Positions 36,121-45,857 are shown, counted from the first letter of the stretch. The stretch: DNA of 64,000 bases from Melioribacteraceae bacterium (GCA_030584085.1 CP129490.1:2079511-2143510), one strand, 5' to 3'. The notes: generated by a model from the letters alone, not told the origin. Numbers and translations are program-made.

Positions 36121-37905
36121 ATGAAAACAATATTTAAAAACCGGATATTCCAATTTTTTCTGGTGCTATCGGCAGGACTTTTAATCGGCTGGTTTCTGTT
36201 TGGCGGCAATAATTCTGAAACTCATCTGCATAATAATGAAGTTGCTGAAGAAACAATATGGACTTGCTCAATGCATCCACAAATTAGGCAAAATGAACCG
36301 GGCAAATGTCCAATCTGTGGAATGGATTTGATTCCCCTATCCAATAATAATCAAGAGGTTCAAAATAATTTTACTTATTCAATGTCACCGGAAGCAGCAG
36401 CTTTAGCAAATGTCCAAACAAAAAAAGTAACTTACAATATTCCTGAATATGAAATAGCATTAACAGGTAAAGTATTTCCCGATGAAAGAAAACTTGTTTC
36501 AATAACTGCCGACTTTTCCGGTAGAATTGAAAAATTATTTGTTGATTTCACCGGGCAAACAGTACAAAAAGATGAAAAACTAGGAACGATCTATTCACCT
36601 GAATTAGTAAGCGCACAAAAAGAACTTCTTGAAGCTGCAAAGAACAAAGAAAGCAATCCTTCTATTTATTCAGCAGTTAAAGAAAAGCTTCGTTTATGGA
36701 AAATGACAGAAAAACAGATTTCTTATATTGAATCTGCAGGCGAAGTATTTACAGAATTAGATATTTATGCTGATGTTTCCGGGATTGTCACAAAAAGAAA
36801 TATTTCAACTGGAGACTATACAAATAAAGGAGATATTCTTTTTGAAATTGCAGACCTGAGTTCTGTATGGATTATGCTTGATGCTTATGAAAGTGATCTT
36901 CCTTGGATTAATCTTGGAAGTAAAGTGAATTTTAATGTAGCTTCGCTACCCGGTAAAGAATTTAGTTCGACTGTTACATTCGTTGATCCGTTAATCAATC
37001 TTCAAACAAGAACAGCTTCTGTAAGAACCGAAACCAGTAATCCCGGTTTATTGTTGAAGCCGGGCATGTTTGTTAATGCAATTTTGAAATCAACTTCATC
37101 AAATTTAACAATGTCCAGGAACAGTGGATCAAAATCATTGATGATTCCTAAAACATCTGTGTTGTGGACTGGCAAGCGTTCGGTAGTTTATGTAAAAACA
37201 CCAAGAGCCGAATCCCCTACTTTTGAAATGCGTGAAGTAATTTTAGGTCCACAAGCCGGGAATAATTACATAGTCGAAAAAGGTTTAACCGATGGTGAAG
37301 AAATAGTTGTTAATGGAGTCTTCGCCGTCGATGCTGCAGCGCAGCTCAGTGGCAAACATAGTATGATGAATCAACCTGAAAGCAAACGTCTTGAAGTTAA
37401 TAATACATTCAAAACACAATTAACAGATGTTGTAAATAATTACTTTCTTCTTAAAAATGCCTTTGTAGAAAGCGATGTGGCTAAAGTAAAAAAAGAAGCA
37501 CAAAAAGTTAACCGTTCTCTAAAAAATGTAAATATGAGTTTACTTGAAGACGAGCCGCATCATCAATGGATGGAAATAGAAAATAATGTAAGTAGTTCAC
37601 TTTCTTCTGTAATAGAAACCAACGAAATAGAAGAACAAAGAAAACATTTTGAAATAGTTTCAGAAGCATTAATTAAAGCTACAGAATTATTTGGAGTTAA
37701 CATTGATTGGGTATACGTTCAATACTGTCCTATGGCTTTTGACGATAAAGGTGCATATTGGTTAAGTGAATCTGAAGAAATAAGAAATCCATATTTTGGT
37801 GATATGATGTTAACTTGTGGAGAAGTTACAAAAAAAATTAGTGCAATAGATAGCTATAAAACTTCTGAAGAAAAAACTAACCGGCAATCGGAACATCAAC
37901 ATTGA
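36121..37905 (+). CDS. cusB: RND periplasmic adaptor, CusB-like, with HMBD and DUF3347-type domains
   Basis: 594 residues: membrane anchor (about 10-28), a heavy-metal-binding domain WTCSMHPQIRQNEPG with C49, C63 and C66 (the CPICGMDL pattern), the adaptor body with lipoyl-like (AEFSGRIEKLFV-like, GTIYSPELVSAQKELLEA) and beta-barrel regions, and a C-terminal helical domain of the DUF3347 kind (about 430-575) ending in YCPMAFDDKGAYW and MMLTCGEV. The protein finishes with a His-rich tail. It joins CusA and TolC and may present metal to the pump. 23 nt after copB. Confidence 0.9.
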   Translation: MKTIFKNRIFQFFLVLSAGLLIGWFLFGGNNSETHLHNNEVAEETIWTCSMHPQIRQNEPGKCPICGMDLIPLSNNNQEVQNNFTYSMSPEAAALANVQTKKVTYNIPEYEIALTGKVFPDERKLVSITADFSGRIEKLFVDFTGQTVQKDEKLGTIYSPELVSAQKELLEAAKNKESNPSIYSAVKEKLRLWKMTEKQISYIESAGEVFTELDIYADVSGIVTKRNISTGDYTNKGDILFEIADLSSVWIMLDAYESDLPWINLGSKVNFNVASLPGKEFSSTVTFVDPLINLQTRTASVRTETSNPGLLLKPGMFVNAILKSTSSNLTMSRNSGSKSLMIPKTSVLWTGKRSVVYVKTPRAESPTFEMREVILGPQAGNNYIVEKGLTDGEEIVVNGVFAVDAAAQLSGKHSMMNQPESKRLEVNNTFKTQLTDVVNNYFLLKNAFVESDVAKVKKEAQKVNRSLKNVNMSLLEDEPHHQWMEIENNVSSSLSSVIETNEIEEQRKHFEIVSEALIKATELFGVNIDWVYVQYCPMAFDDKGAYWLSESEEIRNPYFGDMMLTCGEVTKKISAIDSYKTSEEKTNRQSEHQH

Positions 37906-37954
37906 TTATATTAACATTCTCTAAATAATTAATTTTTCATTTTATTGTGAAAAC

Positions 37955-39850
37955 ATGGCTAATGATGTAACTGAGGTCATTCTAACTGCGCTGGAATTAA
38001 AAGTTCACTTTGGTGAGCATATAATTCTAGATCAAGCTTCTCTAAGTGTACATGAAGGAGACCGCATCGGTTTAATTGGTAAGAATGGTGCCGGGAAATC
38101 TACTTTCTTAAAGATCATTACCGGTTTAATTGAACCGGATTCCGGATTTGTAAGTAAAAAGAAAGAGCTTAATGTTAGTTTCCTTTCTCAAGACTTTACC
38201 CTTGATGAAGACAAAAATGTTTATGAAAATATTTTAGCCGGTGCAGAAAACGAATTGAATTTAATTAAAAGGTATGAAGAAACTCCATTCGATTCGCCAA
38301 AGAAACATTTGCTTGAAGAAATTATTATTCAAAAAGACTCTTGGAATCTTAATAAGCGTATAGAATACTTAATTAAAACATTGGGAGCTCCGGCAAAAGA
38401 AATTTTAATAACAAATCTATCCGGTGGTGAAAAACGTCGTATCGCTTTATGCCGTGCGCTTATCTCAAATCCGGATTTACTTATTCTTGATGAACCAACA
38501 AATCATCTTGATACCGAATCGATTGAATGGATTGAAGACTTTCTAGCTGCCTATAGCGGAACTTGTATTTTTGTTACACACGACCGTTACTTTCTTGATA
38601 GAATTGCAAATAGAATTGTTGAACTCTCCTCGGGAAAATTTATTTCTCATCAAGGCAATTACACTGCATACTTAATTAATAAAGCTGAACGCCAAAAGCT
38701 GCTGGAAATTGAGGAAAGAAAACGCCAAAACTTTTTAAAACGTGAGCTTGATTGGATAAGAACGGGACCGAAAGCAAGACGAACTAAAGCGAAAAGCCGT
38801 ATTGATAATTTTTATGAGGTTGCGTCAAATTCAAACTTTGAACCGGAACTTGAAGTTGATTTGATCATTCCCCCTTCAGAAAGATTAGGTAACAAAGTTG
38901 TTGAGCTAAAGGATGTCGGAGTTAAGTTTGGTGACAAAATTCTATTTCAAGGATTTGATCACATTTTCCAACCAAAAAGCAAGATAGGAATTGTCGGAAG
39001 AAACGGAACCGGAAAAACGACTTTATTAAAATTAATTTTAGGTGAAATAACTACTTATCATGGTAAGGTCGAGATTGGCGAGACAACTAAGTTCAACTAT
39101 ATTGATCAAGCCAGACTCCTTCTTAATGATGAAGAAACTGTTGTCGAAGCAATTGGTGAAGGAAGTGATTCTATCTTATTTGGCAAACAACAATTATCAA
39201 TCTGGTCTTATCTCAAGCGTTTTCTTTTCACTGATGATAGGATTAACACACTTGTTGGACGTTTATCCGGTGGTGAAAAAAGTCGACTAACACTTGCAAA
39301 AATTTTAAGCAAAGGCGGCAACTTTATTATGCTGGATGAACCAACGAATGATTTGGATCTTCCAACCCTTAGAATGTTGGAAGAAGCTTTAATCTCATTC
39401 GAAGGATGTGTTTTAATAGTCAGTCATGATCGCTATTTCTTAAATCGAGTATGTAATGGAATAATTGCTCTCGAAGGAAATGGAAAGATTTATTATAGTG
39501 AAGGCGATTATAATTATTACATTCAAAAACGTAGCAATCGTAAAAGTGAACATGAATCAGCCAAAATAGACTCTACAAAAAAAGTAGTCCGTGAAAAACC
39601 AAAACGAAAAAAACTTAGTTATAAAGATGCAATGGAACTTGAACAAATTGAACAAAAGATAGTATTAGCAGAAAGTGAAGTTGAAGAGATTGAAAGAATA
39701 TTTTCTTCACCCAATTTTTATGAAGAATATAGCAACCGGATAAATGAGTTAAAGGACAAACTCACGATCTCACAAGAAAAAGTAAAAACTCTTTACGAAA
39801 GATGGGTTGAACTTGATAAAATTAAAGAAGATTTGACTAATCAAGAGTGA
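37955..39850 (+). CDS. ABC-F family ATP-binding protein (Uup/YheS type)
   Basis: 631 residues with two ATP-binding cassettes and no membrane helices. Cassette 1: GLIGKNGAGKST and LSGGEKRRIALCRA; cassette 2: GIVGRNGTGKTT and LSGGEKSRLTLA. The interdomain linker has the basic stretch RTGPKARRTKAKSR typical of ribosome-associated ABC-F factors, and residues from about 545 onward form a charged coiled coil like Uup. Members act on ribosomes or on DNA replication intermediates; which applies here is open. Monocistronic and ending at a bidirectional terminator. Confidence 0.92.
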   Translation: MANDVTEVILTALELKVHFGEHIILDQASLSVHEGDRIGLIGKNGAGKSTFLKIITGLIEPDSGFVSKKKELNVSFLSQDFTLDEDKNVYENILAGAENELNLIKRYEETPFDSPKKHLLEEIIIQKDSWNLNKRIEYLIKTLGAPAKEILITNLSGGEKRRIALCRALISNPDLLILDEPTNHLDTESIEWIEDFLAAYSGTCIFVTHDRYFLDRIANRIVELSSGKFISHQGNYTAYLINKAERQKLLEIEERKRQNFLKRELDWIRTGPKARRTKAKSRIDNFYEVASNSNFEPELEVDLIIPPSERLGNKVVELKDVGVKFGDKILFQGFDHIFQPKSKIGIVGRNGTGKTTLLKLILGEITTYHGKVEIGETTKFNYIDQARLLLNDEETVVEAIGEGSDSILFGKQQLSIWSYLKRFLFTDDRINTLVGRLSGGEKSRLTLAKILSKGGNFIMLDEPTNDLDLPTLRMLEEALISFEGCVLIVSHDRYFLNRVCNGIIALEGNGKIYYSEGDYNYYIQKRSNRKSEHESAKIDSTKKVVREKPKRKKLSYKDAMELEQIEQKIVLAESEVEEIERIFSSPNFYEEYSNRINELKDKLTISQEKVKTLYERWVELDKIKEDLTNQE

Positions 39851-39886
39851 TCGGAATTTACTTATATATTTTACAAATAAAATAAT

Positions 39887-39925
39887 ATTGGGAGCATAAT
39901 TAGCCCCCAATTATTTATTTTTTGC
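39887..39925. terminator. terminator between convergent ABC-F and DUF2892 genes
   Basis: ATTGGG (39887-39892) pairs with CCCAAT (39906-39911), followed on the plus strand by TATTTATTTTTTG; A-rich sequence on the other side lets it work both ways. Confidence 0.6.
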
Positions 39926-40112
39926 TGTCACTTGTTTTGCAAGTAGATGCTCCGATCAAATAGTATAAACCACAACGATTAACTAAACCGGTAAGTAGCG
40001 GAATAATTCCTATTAATCCCCACCATGATTCGTAGATATATCCAACAATAAGAATTACAACTCCGATTGCAATTCTTAAATACTTATCAAATCCACCAAC
40101 ATTTTCTTTCAT
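39915..40112 (-). CDS. DUF2892-family small membrane protein
   Basis: 65 residues starting KENVGGFDKYLRIAIGVVIL, the usual N-terminus of the DUF2892 (YgaP-like) family, with two membrane helices and Cys near the end (NRCGLYYLIGASTCK). Family members are integral membrane proteins, some fused to rhodanese, with no firm function. GGAGG precedes the ATG. Confidence 0.82.
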   Translation of the reverse strand: MKENVGGFDKYLRIAIGVVILIVGYIYESWWGLIGIIPLLTGLVNRCGLYYLIGASTCKTSDSKK

Positions 40113-40163
40113 ACAACCTCCGTTTATGATGAATATGTGATGAGAAAGAATAAAAAAAGATTC

Positions 40164-40562
40164 TCATTTAAAACCATATTTTGAAATATGCGCGATAGCC
40201 ATTAAAACAACTGCAAATGTTTGAGCGTAACCGAGGTACTTACCAAAATCACCAAGATCATAATTTGGAATTAGTGTTTGTCTGCGTTTAAGATATTCGG
40301 TCATCTCCAATTTTAATTCCGTTATACTTTTTGAATCTGATAACCTGCCTGCAAATTTATCAATGTAGAAACTTTCTTCTTCATAAATTTCGAATTCATC
40401 TTGACCTAAAAAAAGCTTATGTTGGTTAAGTAAAGGATTAATATATAATTGATAAATGCTTTCGTCTGGATCATTTTGTAACGAATTTGTAGTATCCGTC
40501 TGTGCGGAAATTGTTATTGCTGACAAAAGAAGAATTACGAAAAAAATATTTATCTTAAACAT
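40164..40562 (-). CDS. hypothetical exported protein with C-terminal membrane helix
   Basis: 132 residues from the ATG at 40560-40562, which gives a clean signal peptide (MFKINIFFVILLLSAITISAQ split here as about 1-20). The ORF is open further to 40589, but that start would place nine polar residues ahead. The middle is acidic (DPDESIYQLY, EIYEEESFYIDKFAG), and a hydrophobic segment near the end (about 108-125) may be a membrane anchor. I do not recognise a family. Divergent from the glycerophosphodiester phosphodiesterase gene. Confidence 0.6.
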   Translation of the reverse strand: MFKINIFFVILLLSAITISAQTDTTNSLQNDPDESIYQLYINPLLNQHKLFLGQDEFEIYEEESFYIDKFAGRLSDSKSITELKLEMTEYLKRRQTLIPNYDLGDFGKYLGYAQTFAVVLMAIAHISKYGFK

Positions 40563-40604
40563 TAAAACAATCTCTTTTACCGGAATCAATTTACAAAATT
40601 AACT

Positions 40605-41354
40605 ATGAATTTTCAGTCTACTTTAAATTGGATAAAAGAAACTCCGATTGCACACCGTGGGTTACATAATACTACTGACAAACCGGAAAATTCATTTTCA
40701 GCTTTTGATGCGGCACTCAAAAATAATTTACCCATCGAAATTGATTTACAAATTACTTCTGACAATAAATTAATTGTTTTTCACGATGATAATTTTCTTC
40801 GCATGGTTGGTTTGGATAAACAAGTCAACCAAGTAACTTCTGAAGAAATTAGAAAATTTCAATTGGTAAATACGTCCGAAAAGATTCCTTTCTTTCTTGA
40901 ATTTCTGGAATATATTAATGGCAGAGTTCCAATACTAATAGAAATAAAAAATTTCGCACGCCCGGGAAAATTTGAAGAAATTGTAATAGAGACCTTGAGT
41001 AATTACCAAGGTCAATATGCGCTTCAATCTTTCAATCCGCTGACGATTAGGTGGCTAAAAATTAATAAACCGGAAATTCCGCGCGGACAAATTTCATCAA
41101 GATTTAGAGAGATGCCGGTTCCTTTACATTACAAATACATGTTGAGGAATCTCACTCTTAACTTTTCGGCGAAACCACATTTCATAAATTATAATATTGA
41201 TGATCTTCCCTATTTACCGGTGGAATTATACCGAAATTACGGAATTCCGATACTAGCATGGACAATCAAAACTGAGTCGCAATTAGCTAAAGCCAAAGAT
41301 CTAGCAGATAATTTTGTGTTCGAAAAAATCCCCCTAGAAAAAATTCTTGGATAA
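40605..41354 (+). CDS. glycerophosphodiester phosphodiesterase
   Basis: 249 residues of the GDPD TIM-barrel family, hydrolysing glycerophosphodiesters to glycerol-3-phosphate and an alcohol. Active-site residues are visible: PIAHRGLHNTTDKPENS (His and Arg of HRG, PEN), IEIDLQ (Glu-Asp metal ligands) and VFHDD (second His). A later conserved EIK (LIEIKNF) and ILAWT fit the barrel. No signal peptide, so cytoplasmic. Single gene. Confidence 0.9.
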   Translation: MNFQSTLNWIKETPIAHRGLHNTTDKPENSFSAFDAALKNNLPIEIDLQITSDNKLIVFHDDNFLRMVGLDKQVNQVTSEEIRKFQLVNTSEKIPFFLEFLEYINGRVPILIEIKNFARPGKFEEIVIETLSNYQGQYALQSFNPLTIRWLKINKPEIPRGQISSRFREMPVPLHYKYMLRNLTLNFSAKPHFINYNIDDLPYLPVELYRNYGIPILAWTIKTESQLAKAKDLADNFVFEKIPLEKILG

Positions 41355-41430
41355 AAGTTAATAAACTCTGAATCCTTTTCTTTTTTCTTTCATCAAACTC
41401 ATTAAAATCACAAAAAATGGAGTTGTATTA

Positions 41431-41799
41431 ATGACTGAGCATTTAACAAAACAAACTTTCCTCGAAAAAGTTTTTGATTTTGAAAACAATAAAGAATGGA
41501 AATACCAAGGTGAACTACCTGCATTAATAGATTTTTACGCTGACTGGTGCGGTCCATGCAAAATGGTTGCTCCTGTTTTAGAAGAATTATCCGAAGAATA
41601 TGCCGGTAAAATTAATATCTATAAAATAGATACAGAAGTTGAACAAGAATTAGCCGCTGCATTTGGTATAAGAAGTATTCCTTCCTTACTTTTTATCCCA
41701 AAAGATGATCAACCACAAATGGCTCAAGGAGCATTACCAAAAGATGCACTAAAAGAAGCCATTGACAATGTTTTATTAAAAGAAGAAACAGTTAACTAA
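41431..41799 (+). CDS. trxA: thioredoxin
   Basis: 122-residue thioredoxin fold with the redox site DWCGPCKMVAPVLEEL and cis-Pro loop IRSIPSLLF. The N-terminus has an extension of about 20 residues before the fold compared with the usual 105-110. No signal peptide. GGAG stands before the ATG and a strong terminator follows. Confidence 0.92.
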   Translation: MTEHLTKQTFLEKVFDFENNKEWKYQGELPALIDFYADWCGPCKMVAPVLEELSEEYAGKINIYKIDTEVEQELAAAFGIRSIPSLLFIPKDDQPQMAQGALPKDALKEAIDNVLLKEETVN

Positions 41800-41827
41800 A
41801 ATTTCTTCTTGTTTGGGGAAACAAAAA

Positions 41828-41850
41828 CCCGTCCTTGGACGGGTTTTTTT
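41828..41850 (+). terminator. intrinsic terminator of thioredoxin gene
   Basis: CCCGTCC (41828-41834) pairs with GGACGGG (41837-41843), directly followed by seven further T. A classic Rho-independent terminator. Confidence 0.88.
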
Positions 41851-41913
41851 ATTTTTATGAATGTTAAGAAATCATTAAGTTTGCTGAAATCTTGATAAAT
41901 TTAACGGTAAACT

Positions 41914-43017
41914 ATGGTATTCAACAGATTTCTGTTTCTACTCATTTTTTTTCTACTCAGTATCAACATTTCACTCGCTCAGGTAAATTCTGATTCAACT
42001 GCAATCTCAAAAATTTTGCAGCATTTAGAGGACATTAATATTTCTGGACAGTGGTTCTTAGGTTTTCAATCCAATGATATAAACAATAAAAAAAGTAATG
42101 AGTTCTTACTCAAACGTGGCTACATAACTTTCGAGAAAAAGTTTTCTAATAATTTCATTGGTAGAATTACTCAAGATATTTCCGTAGATCAGGAAGGTGA
42201 TGGTGAAGGCGATGTAGAATTAAGACTTAAGTACGGTTACCTAAGATATTATGCCGATGACTTTTTCATATTCACAAAACCATTTATTGAGTTTGGTCTT
42301 GTACATCGCCCATGGATTGATTTTGAACAAAAAATAAATCGATATCGAGTTCAAGGTTCAATGTTCCTCGATAGAAATGACATACTTAGTTCAGCGGATT
42401 ATGGGATTACAATTACATCATTATTAGGTGGCGAAGTTGATGCCGATTACAAAAAGAAAGTAAACAAAGATTACCCCGGTAAATATGGCAGTTTAACGAT
42501 TGGTATTTATAACGGCGGTGGTTACCATGCAATCGAGAAAAATCAAAATAAACTTTTTGAAGGAAGATTATCAATAAGACCGCTTCCGGAATTTTTAACC
42601 GGATTACAATTGAGCTATACAAAAGTATTTGGTAAAGGTAATATTGAATTATCGCCAAATTTCAATTTAGACTTGGGCAGCATGTCCTTTGAAAATGAAT
42701 TTATTACTTTGTTATTTTCTTATATGAAAGGCGAAGGAGATCAATCTGGTAAATTGTACTTGGTAAACAATAATAGTGTCACCACCGATGGCTATTCTTT
42801 ATTCAGCGAGATAAAAATCGCACCTCTTTCATCAAGTTTAATCGCCAGATATGATTTTTTTTCTCATCTCTATGAAGAAAAGAGATTGATTTTTGGAATA
42901 GTTTATCATTTTCTCGGTAGTAATAAAATATTGATTGATTATGATATCAACTCTTTCAATGGTATTGATCTTCCATCAGAAAAATCTATAGAACTCGCAA
43001 TTGAGTTAAGATTTTGA
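41914..43017 (+). CDS. putative outer-membrane porin-like beta-barrel protein
   Basis: 367 residues: signal peptide (about 1-22, ending LAQ), a short helical stretch, then alternating beta strands to the last residue, ending LAIELRF with the terminal Phe typical of outer-membrane barrels. Segments such as FLLKRGYITFEKKF and RLKYGYLRYYAD resemble phosphate-selective or OprO-like porins, but the match is loose. Substrate unknown. It stands alone after the thioredoxin terminator. Confidence 0.65.
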   Translation: MVFNRFLFLLIFFLLSINISLAQVNSDSTAISKILQHLEDINISGQWFLGFQSNDINNKKSNEFLLKRGYITFEKKFSNNFIGRITQDISVDQEGDGEGDVELRLKYGYLRYYADDFFIFTKPFIEFGLVHRPWIDFEQKINRYRVQGSMFLDRNDILSSADYGITITSLLGGEVDADYKKKVNKDYPGKYGSLTIGIYNGGGYHAIEKNQNKLFEGRLSIRPLPEFLTGLQLSYTKVFGKGNIELSPNFNLDLGSMSFENEFITLLFSYMKGEGDQSGKLYLVNNNSVTTDGYSLFSEIKIAPLSSSLIARYDFFSHLYEEKRLIFGIVYHFLGSNKILIDYDINSFNGIDLPSEKSIELAIELRF

Positions 43018-43042
43018 GAGGAGCATAACTCCTCTCATTTAA

Positions 43043-44122
43043 CTAAAGTGTAGACAAAATCTGATCGATTCTTGCTTTTTGACTTTCCGGCGCAAGTGAT
43101 TTTGCTTTCTTGTAAGCATCTCTAGATTTTTCAATTTCACCTTTATTCTTAAGCGCTTCTCCCAAACTATCATAAACATTCCATGATTCCGGATTTCGAT
43201 CAATATTATATTCAAATATTTCAATTGCCTTATCGATATTTCCTTGAGCCAACAACTGATAACCGTACATATTAACTTCATTTTCTGATCCGATTTGTAA
43301 CGCTTCGTCAACCAGTTTGTCTGCTTCTTCTTCCTTGCCGGAAGCAGCTAGAATTCTGGATTTAGTAATCAATGTCGGCAGTGTTCTGTTTAACGAAATC
43401 GCCTTATCCGCCCAAACCATTGCTTTATCCAAATACACATTATTATTAATGCAATACGTTGCTGCTTGATTATATGCATTCCAAAAAAATCCGGCAGAAC
43501 CGATTAACTCATCCTCAAAACTTTCAATAACTATCTTGTGAAGATCAAACTCAATTTTAAAAGGGATCATTAAATTTTCCCAACGTAAAGAAGCGATAAC
43601 CGAATTTGAGGTGATATCATCGAAAGTGTAAGTCAACCATTCGGTAAAATCTGTCTCTTGCGGTGACACATTAAATCGAAGATAATCTTCGGCTTCATCG
43701 TAAAAGTAACTACCCCAAGCGGTTGTCTGGTTGGAAAAAATTATTGTCCATTCACCTTTTGAAGGAATCATGTGAAGTCCATAAGTTCCGGCATCAACTT
43801 TGTTTCCATTTACCATTGCATCATGCGAAAATGAGATTGTCGTATTTTCATTAGCTCCGGCTCGCCAAGGTGCAGGATTCCCGTTTCCGAACCCAAGATT
43901 TGTTAAACCATAAGGGACTAAATTCCCCCAGACCTCTCTTTCGTTCACAGCAGGACGGTGATAATCAACCGTGATAGTTGAAAGTCCAATTGTTTGAGTT
44001 ATTGACGCATGTGGGCTAACTCTGGGAACGGTTAACTGATTTTGAGCCAAAACTACGGTATTTATGACGAGTATAAGAATAAATAAAACTGATGTAAATC
44101 TATGGAATGATCTGGTAACCAT
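43043..44122 (-). CDS. DUF2911 protein with C-terminal TPR repeats
   Basis: 359 residues with a signal peptide (about 1-26). The first part matches DUF2911: ASITQTIGLSTITVDYHRP, VNEREVWGNLVPYG, WRAGANENTTISFSHD and TYGLHMIPSKGEWTIIF, a beta domain common in Bacteroidota. From about residue 215 there are TPR-like repeats (NPESWNVYDSLGEALKNKGE). Expected in the periplasm or outer face; no enzymatic function is known. The ATG is preceded by GGGGG and diverges from rpoD. Confidence 0.85.
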   Translation of the reverse strand: MVTRSFHRFTSVLFILILVINTVVLAQNQLTVPRVSPHASITQTIGLSTITVDYHRPAVNEREVWGNLVPYGLTNLGFGNGNPAPWRAGANENTTISFSHDAMVNGNKVDAGTYGLHMIPSKGEWTIIFSNQTTAWGSYFYDEAEDYLRFNVSPQETDFTEWLTYTFDDITSNSVIASLRWENLMIPFKIEFDLHKIVIESFEDELIGSAGFFWNAYNQAATYCINNNVYLDKAMVWADKAISLNRTLPTLITKSRILAASGKEEEADKLVDEALQIGSENEVNMYGYQLLAQGNIDKAIEIFEYNIDRNPESWNVYDSLGEALKNKGEIEKSRDAYKKAKSLAPESQKARIDQILSTL

Positions 44123-44348
44123 ATATCCCCCTAATTTAATGGATGTTTTGTCGCCTGAATGAAATTTACAAAATTTTCTGTTTCATTTTAAGAAAATTTT
44201 TACATATATTTAGTGTTTGTAAATTTTGAAGTTCCGCAGAAATAACCTTCAAAAATAATCGGAACAAAGATAAAATCGAATTGTTTCACACAAACTACGA
44301 ACAAAGAAATAACATTTTCACTAACTCATTAAATTGGAGAGGTGAAGC

Positions 44349-45209
44349 TTGAAAATTACTAAGCAATTCACGAACCGAGAAAGTAAATCATTAGATCAGT
44401 ATTTGCAAGAAATTGGTAAGGTTGATCTCCTTCATCCTGACGAAGAAATTGAACTTGCGATAAAAATAAAAAAAGGCGACGAAGCCGCACTTGAGAAATT
44501 AGTTAAAGCCAATTTAAGATTCGTTGTCAGTGTTGCCAAGCAATACCAAAATCAAGGCCTACCGTTGGTTGATTTAATTAACGAAGGAAATCTTGGTTTA
44601 ATTAAAGCAGGTAAAAGATTCGATGAAACTCGTGGATTCAAATTTATCTCTTATGCCGTTTGGTGGATTCGTCAATCGATTATGCAGGCAATTGCCGAAC
44701 AATCTAGAATTGTTCGTCTTCCTTTAAATCGTGTTGGTGCTTTAACTAAAGTCGGTAAAACCGCAAGCAAGCTTGAACAAGATTACGAAAGAAATGCTAG
44801 CCCCGAAGAAATTGCTAAAGAACTTGATATGGATGTTGAAGAAGTTGCAGCAGCTATGCAAATGGCAGGCCGACACATTTCAATGGATGCACCCTTCTCT
44901 CAAAGTGATGATGGTAAAAACAGTTTGTTAGATGTTCTTGAAAATAAAGAACAACCAAAACCGGATCACGCACTTAACGATGAATCATTAAAAAACGATA
45001 TTGAACGTGCACTTTCTACTTTAACTGATAGAGAAGCCGAAGTTGTAAAATTATATTTCGGTTTGAACTCCGAACATCCCGCAACTCTAGAAGAAATTGG
45101 TGAAAGATTAAATTTAACTCGTGAAAGAGTTCGTCAGATTAAAGAAAAAGCTTTACAACGATTGCGTCATGCATCTCGAAGTAAAGCTCTCAAAGCTTAT
45201 TTAGGATAA
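44349..45209 (+). CDS. rpoD: primary sigma-70 factor RpoD/SigA, Bacteroidota-type short form
   Basis: 286 residues with regions 1.2 ([15 protein letters not shown]), 2.1-2.4 ([52 protein letters not shown]), 3 and 4.2 ([19 protein letters not shown]). Region 1.1 is missing, as in the sigma-ABfr group that reads TTG/TAnnTTTG promoters. The start is TTG at 44349; GGAGAGG stands about 7 nt upstream and no closer ATG exists. The product recruits RNA polymerase to housekeeping promoters. A strong terminator follows. Confidence 0.94.
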   Translation: MKITKQFTNRESKSLDQYLQEIGKVDLLHPDEEIELAIKIKKGDEAALEKLVKANLRFVVSVAKQYQNQGLPLVDLINEGNLGLIKAGKRFDETRGFKFISYAVWWIRQSIMQAIAEQSRIVRLPLNRVGALTKVGKTASKLEQDYERNASPEEIAKELDMDVEEVAAAMQMAGRHISMDAPFSQSDDGKNSLLDVLENKEQPKPDHALNDESLKNDIERALSTLTDREAEVVKLYFGLNSEHPATLEEIGERLNLTRERVRQIKEKALQRLRHASRSKALKAYLG

Positions 45210-45215
45210 CCACGA

Positions 45216-45239
45216 CCCCGACTTTCGTCGGGGTTTTTT
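45216..45239 (+). terminator. intrinsic terminator of rpoD
   Basis: CCCCGAC (45216-45222) pairs with GTCGGGG (45227-45233), then TTTTTT. Confidence 0.9.
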
Positions 45240-45242
45240 GTT

Positions 45243-45512
45243 TTATTTCTTTTTCAAAGTTGCCTTTGCTTCATCCATTAATTCTTCAACTCGTTTTTTC
45301 CCTTCTTCTAAAATCTCCTCTGCTTTATCTCTGCTGTATTTTGCATAATCAACAACATCGTCCATTAGTTCGTCCGATTTTCGTTGTATTTTTTTACGAG
45401 TTCTTTTACCGCTATCCGGTGCAAAAAGCAACCCAACAACTGAACCAATAACTGCACCTAATAAAATTCCGCTTGCAAAATAACCGAACTTGTCATTTTC
45501 GTGATTGTGCAT
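45243..45512 (-). CDS. YtxH domain-containing protein
   Basis: 89 residues with the YtxH hallmark GILLGAVIGSVVGLLFAPDSGKRTRKKI near the N-terminus (membrane helix then APDSGKRTR), followed by a long charged helix (DYAKYSRDKAEEILEEGKKR). These are membrane-tethered helical proteins linked to stress in some bacteria. AGGAGG precedes the start, 9 nt after the gldC stop, so the two are co-transcribed. Confidence 0.85.
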   Translation of the reverse strand: MHNHENDKFGYFASGILLGAVIGSVVGLLFAPDSGKRTRKKIQRKSDELMDDVVDYAKYSRDKAEEILEEGKKRVEELMDEAKATLKKK

Positions 45513-45521
45513 ATATCCTCC

Positions 45522-45857
45522 TTATTTGTTCAAAAGTTTCAATTTGTTAGCTACATCCGACGCACATTTATAGATAATATCAGCAACCTCCGGATCATTA
45601 GTCGCGTTTGAATATGTATCAGCGAGTTTCTTTATACTTTGGTAAATAAATATGTTCATATCATCGATAAGCATGTTTTTTGTCCACAGATCGATACCTA
45701 ATGTGTTTTTAACTTGGCTATCCCAGAGAGAAATTAACATCGCTTCACAATATTTTGTTCCGGGATTCTCGGCATCGGTTGCATCCCATTGAATTTGTGA
45801 AGGCATTTTATCGTCATCAAGATTGATTCTAAAATTAATTTCTGCTTGCCTTTTCAT
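45522..45857 (-). CDS. gldC: gliding motility protein GldC
   Basis: 111 residues matching GldC over the full length: INLDDDKMPSQIQWDATDAE, MLISLWDSQVKNTLGIDLWT and DDMNIFIYQSIKKLADTYSNATND are family landmarks. The frame is open upstream to 45953, but GAGGG 7 nt before the ATG at 45855-45857 and the usual family length favour this shorter form. GldC is a cytoplasmic accessory of Bacteroidota gliding and type 9 secretion, of unclear role, and is also kept in non-gliding relatives. No other gld genes are near. Confidence 0.88.
   Translation of the reverse strand: MKRQAEINFRINLDDDKMPSQIQWDATDAENPGTKYCEAMLISLWDSQVKNTLGIDLWTKNMLIDDMNIFIYQSIKKLADTYSNATNDPEVADIIYKCASDVANKLKLLNK

Noticed and set aside
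44123-44348. A TAnnTTTG promoter for rpoD
   Set aside because: TATATTTAG comes close but lacks the final G and has no TTG at the right distance.
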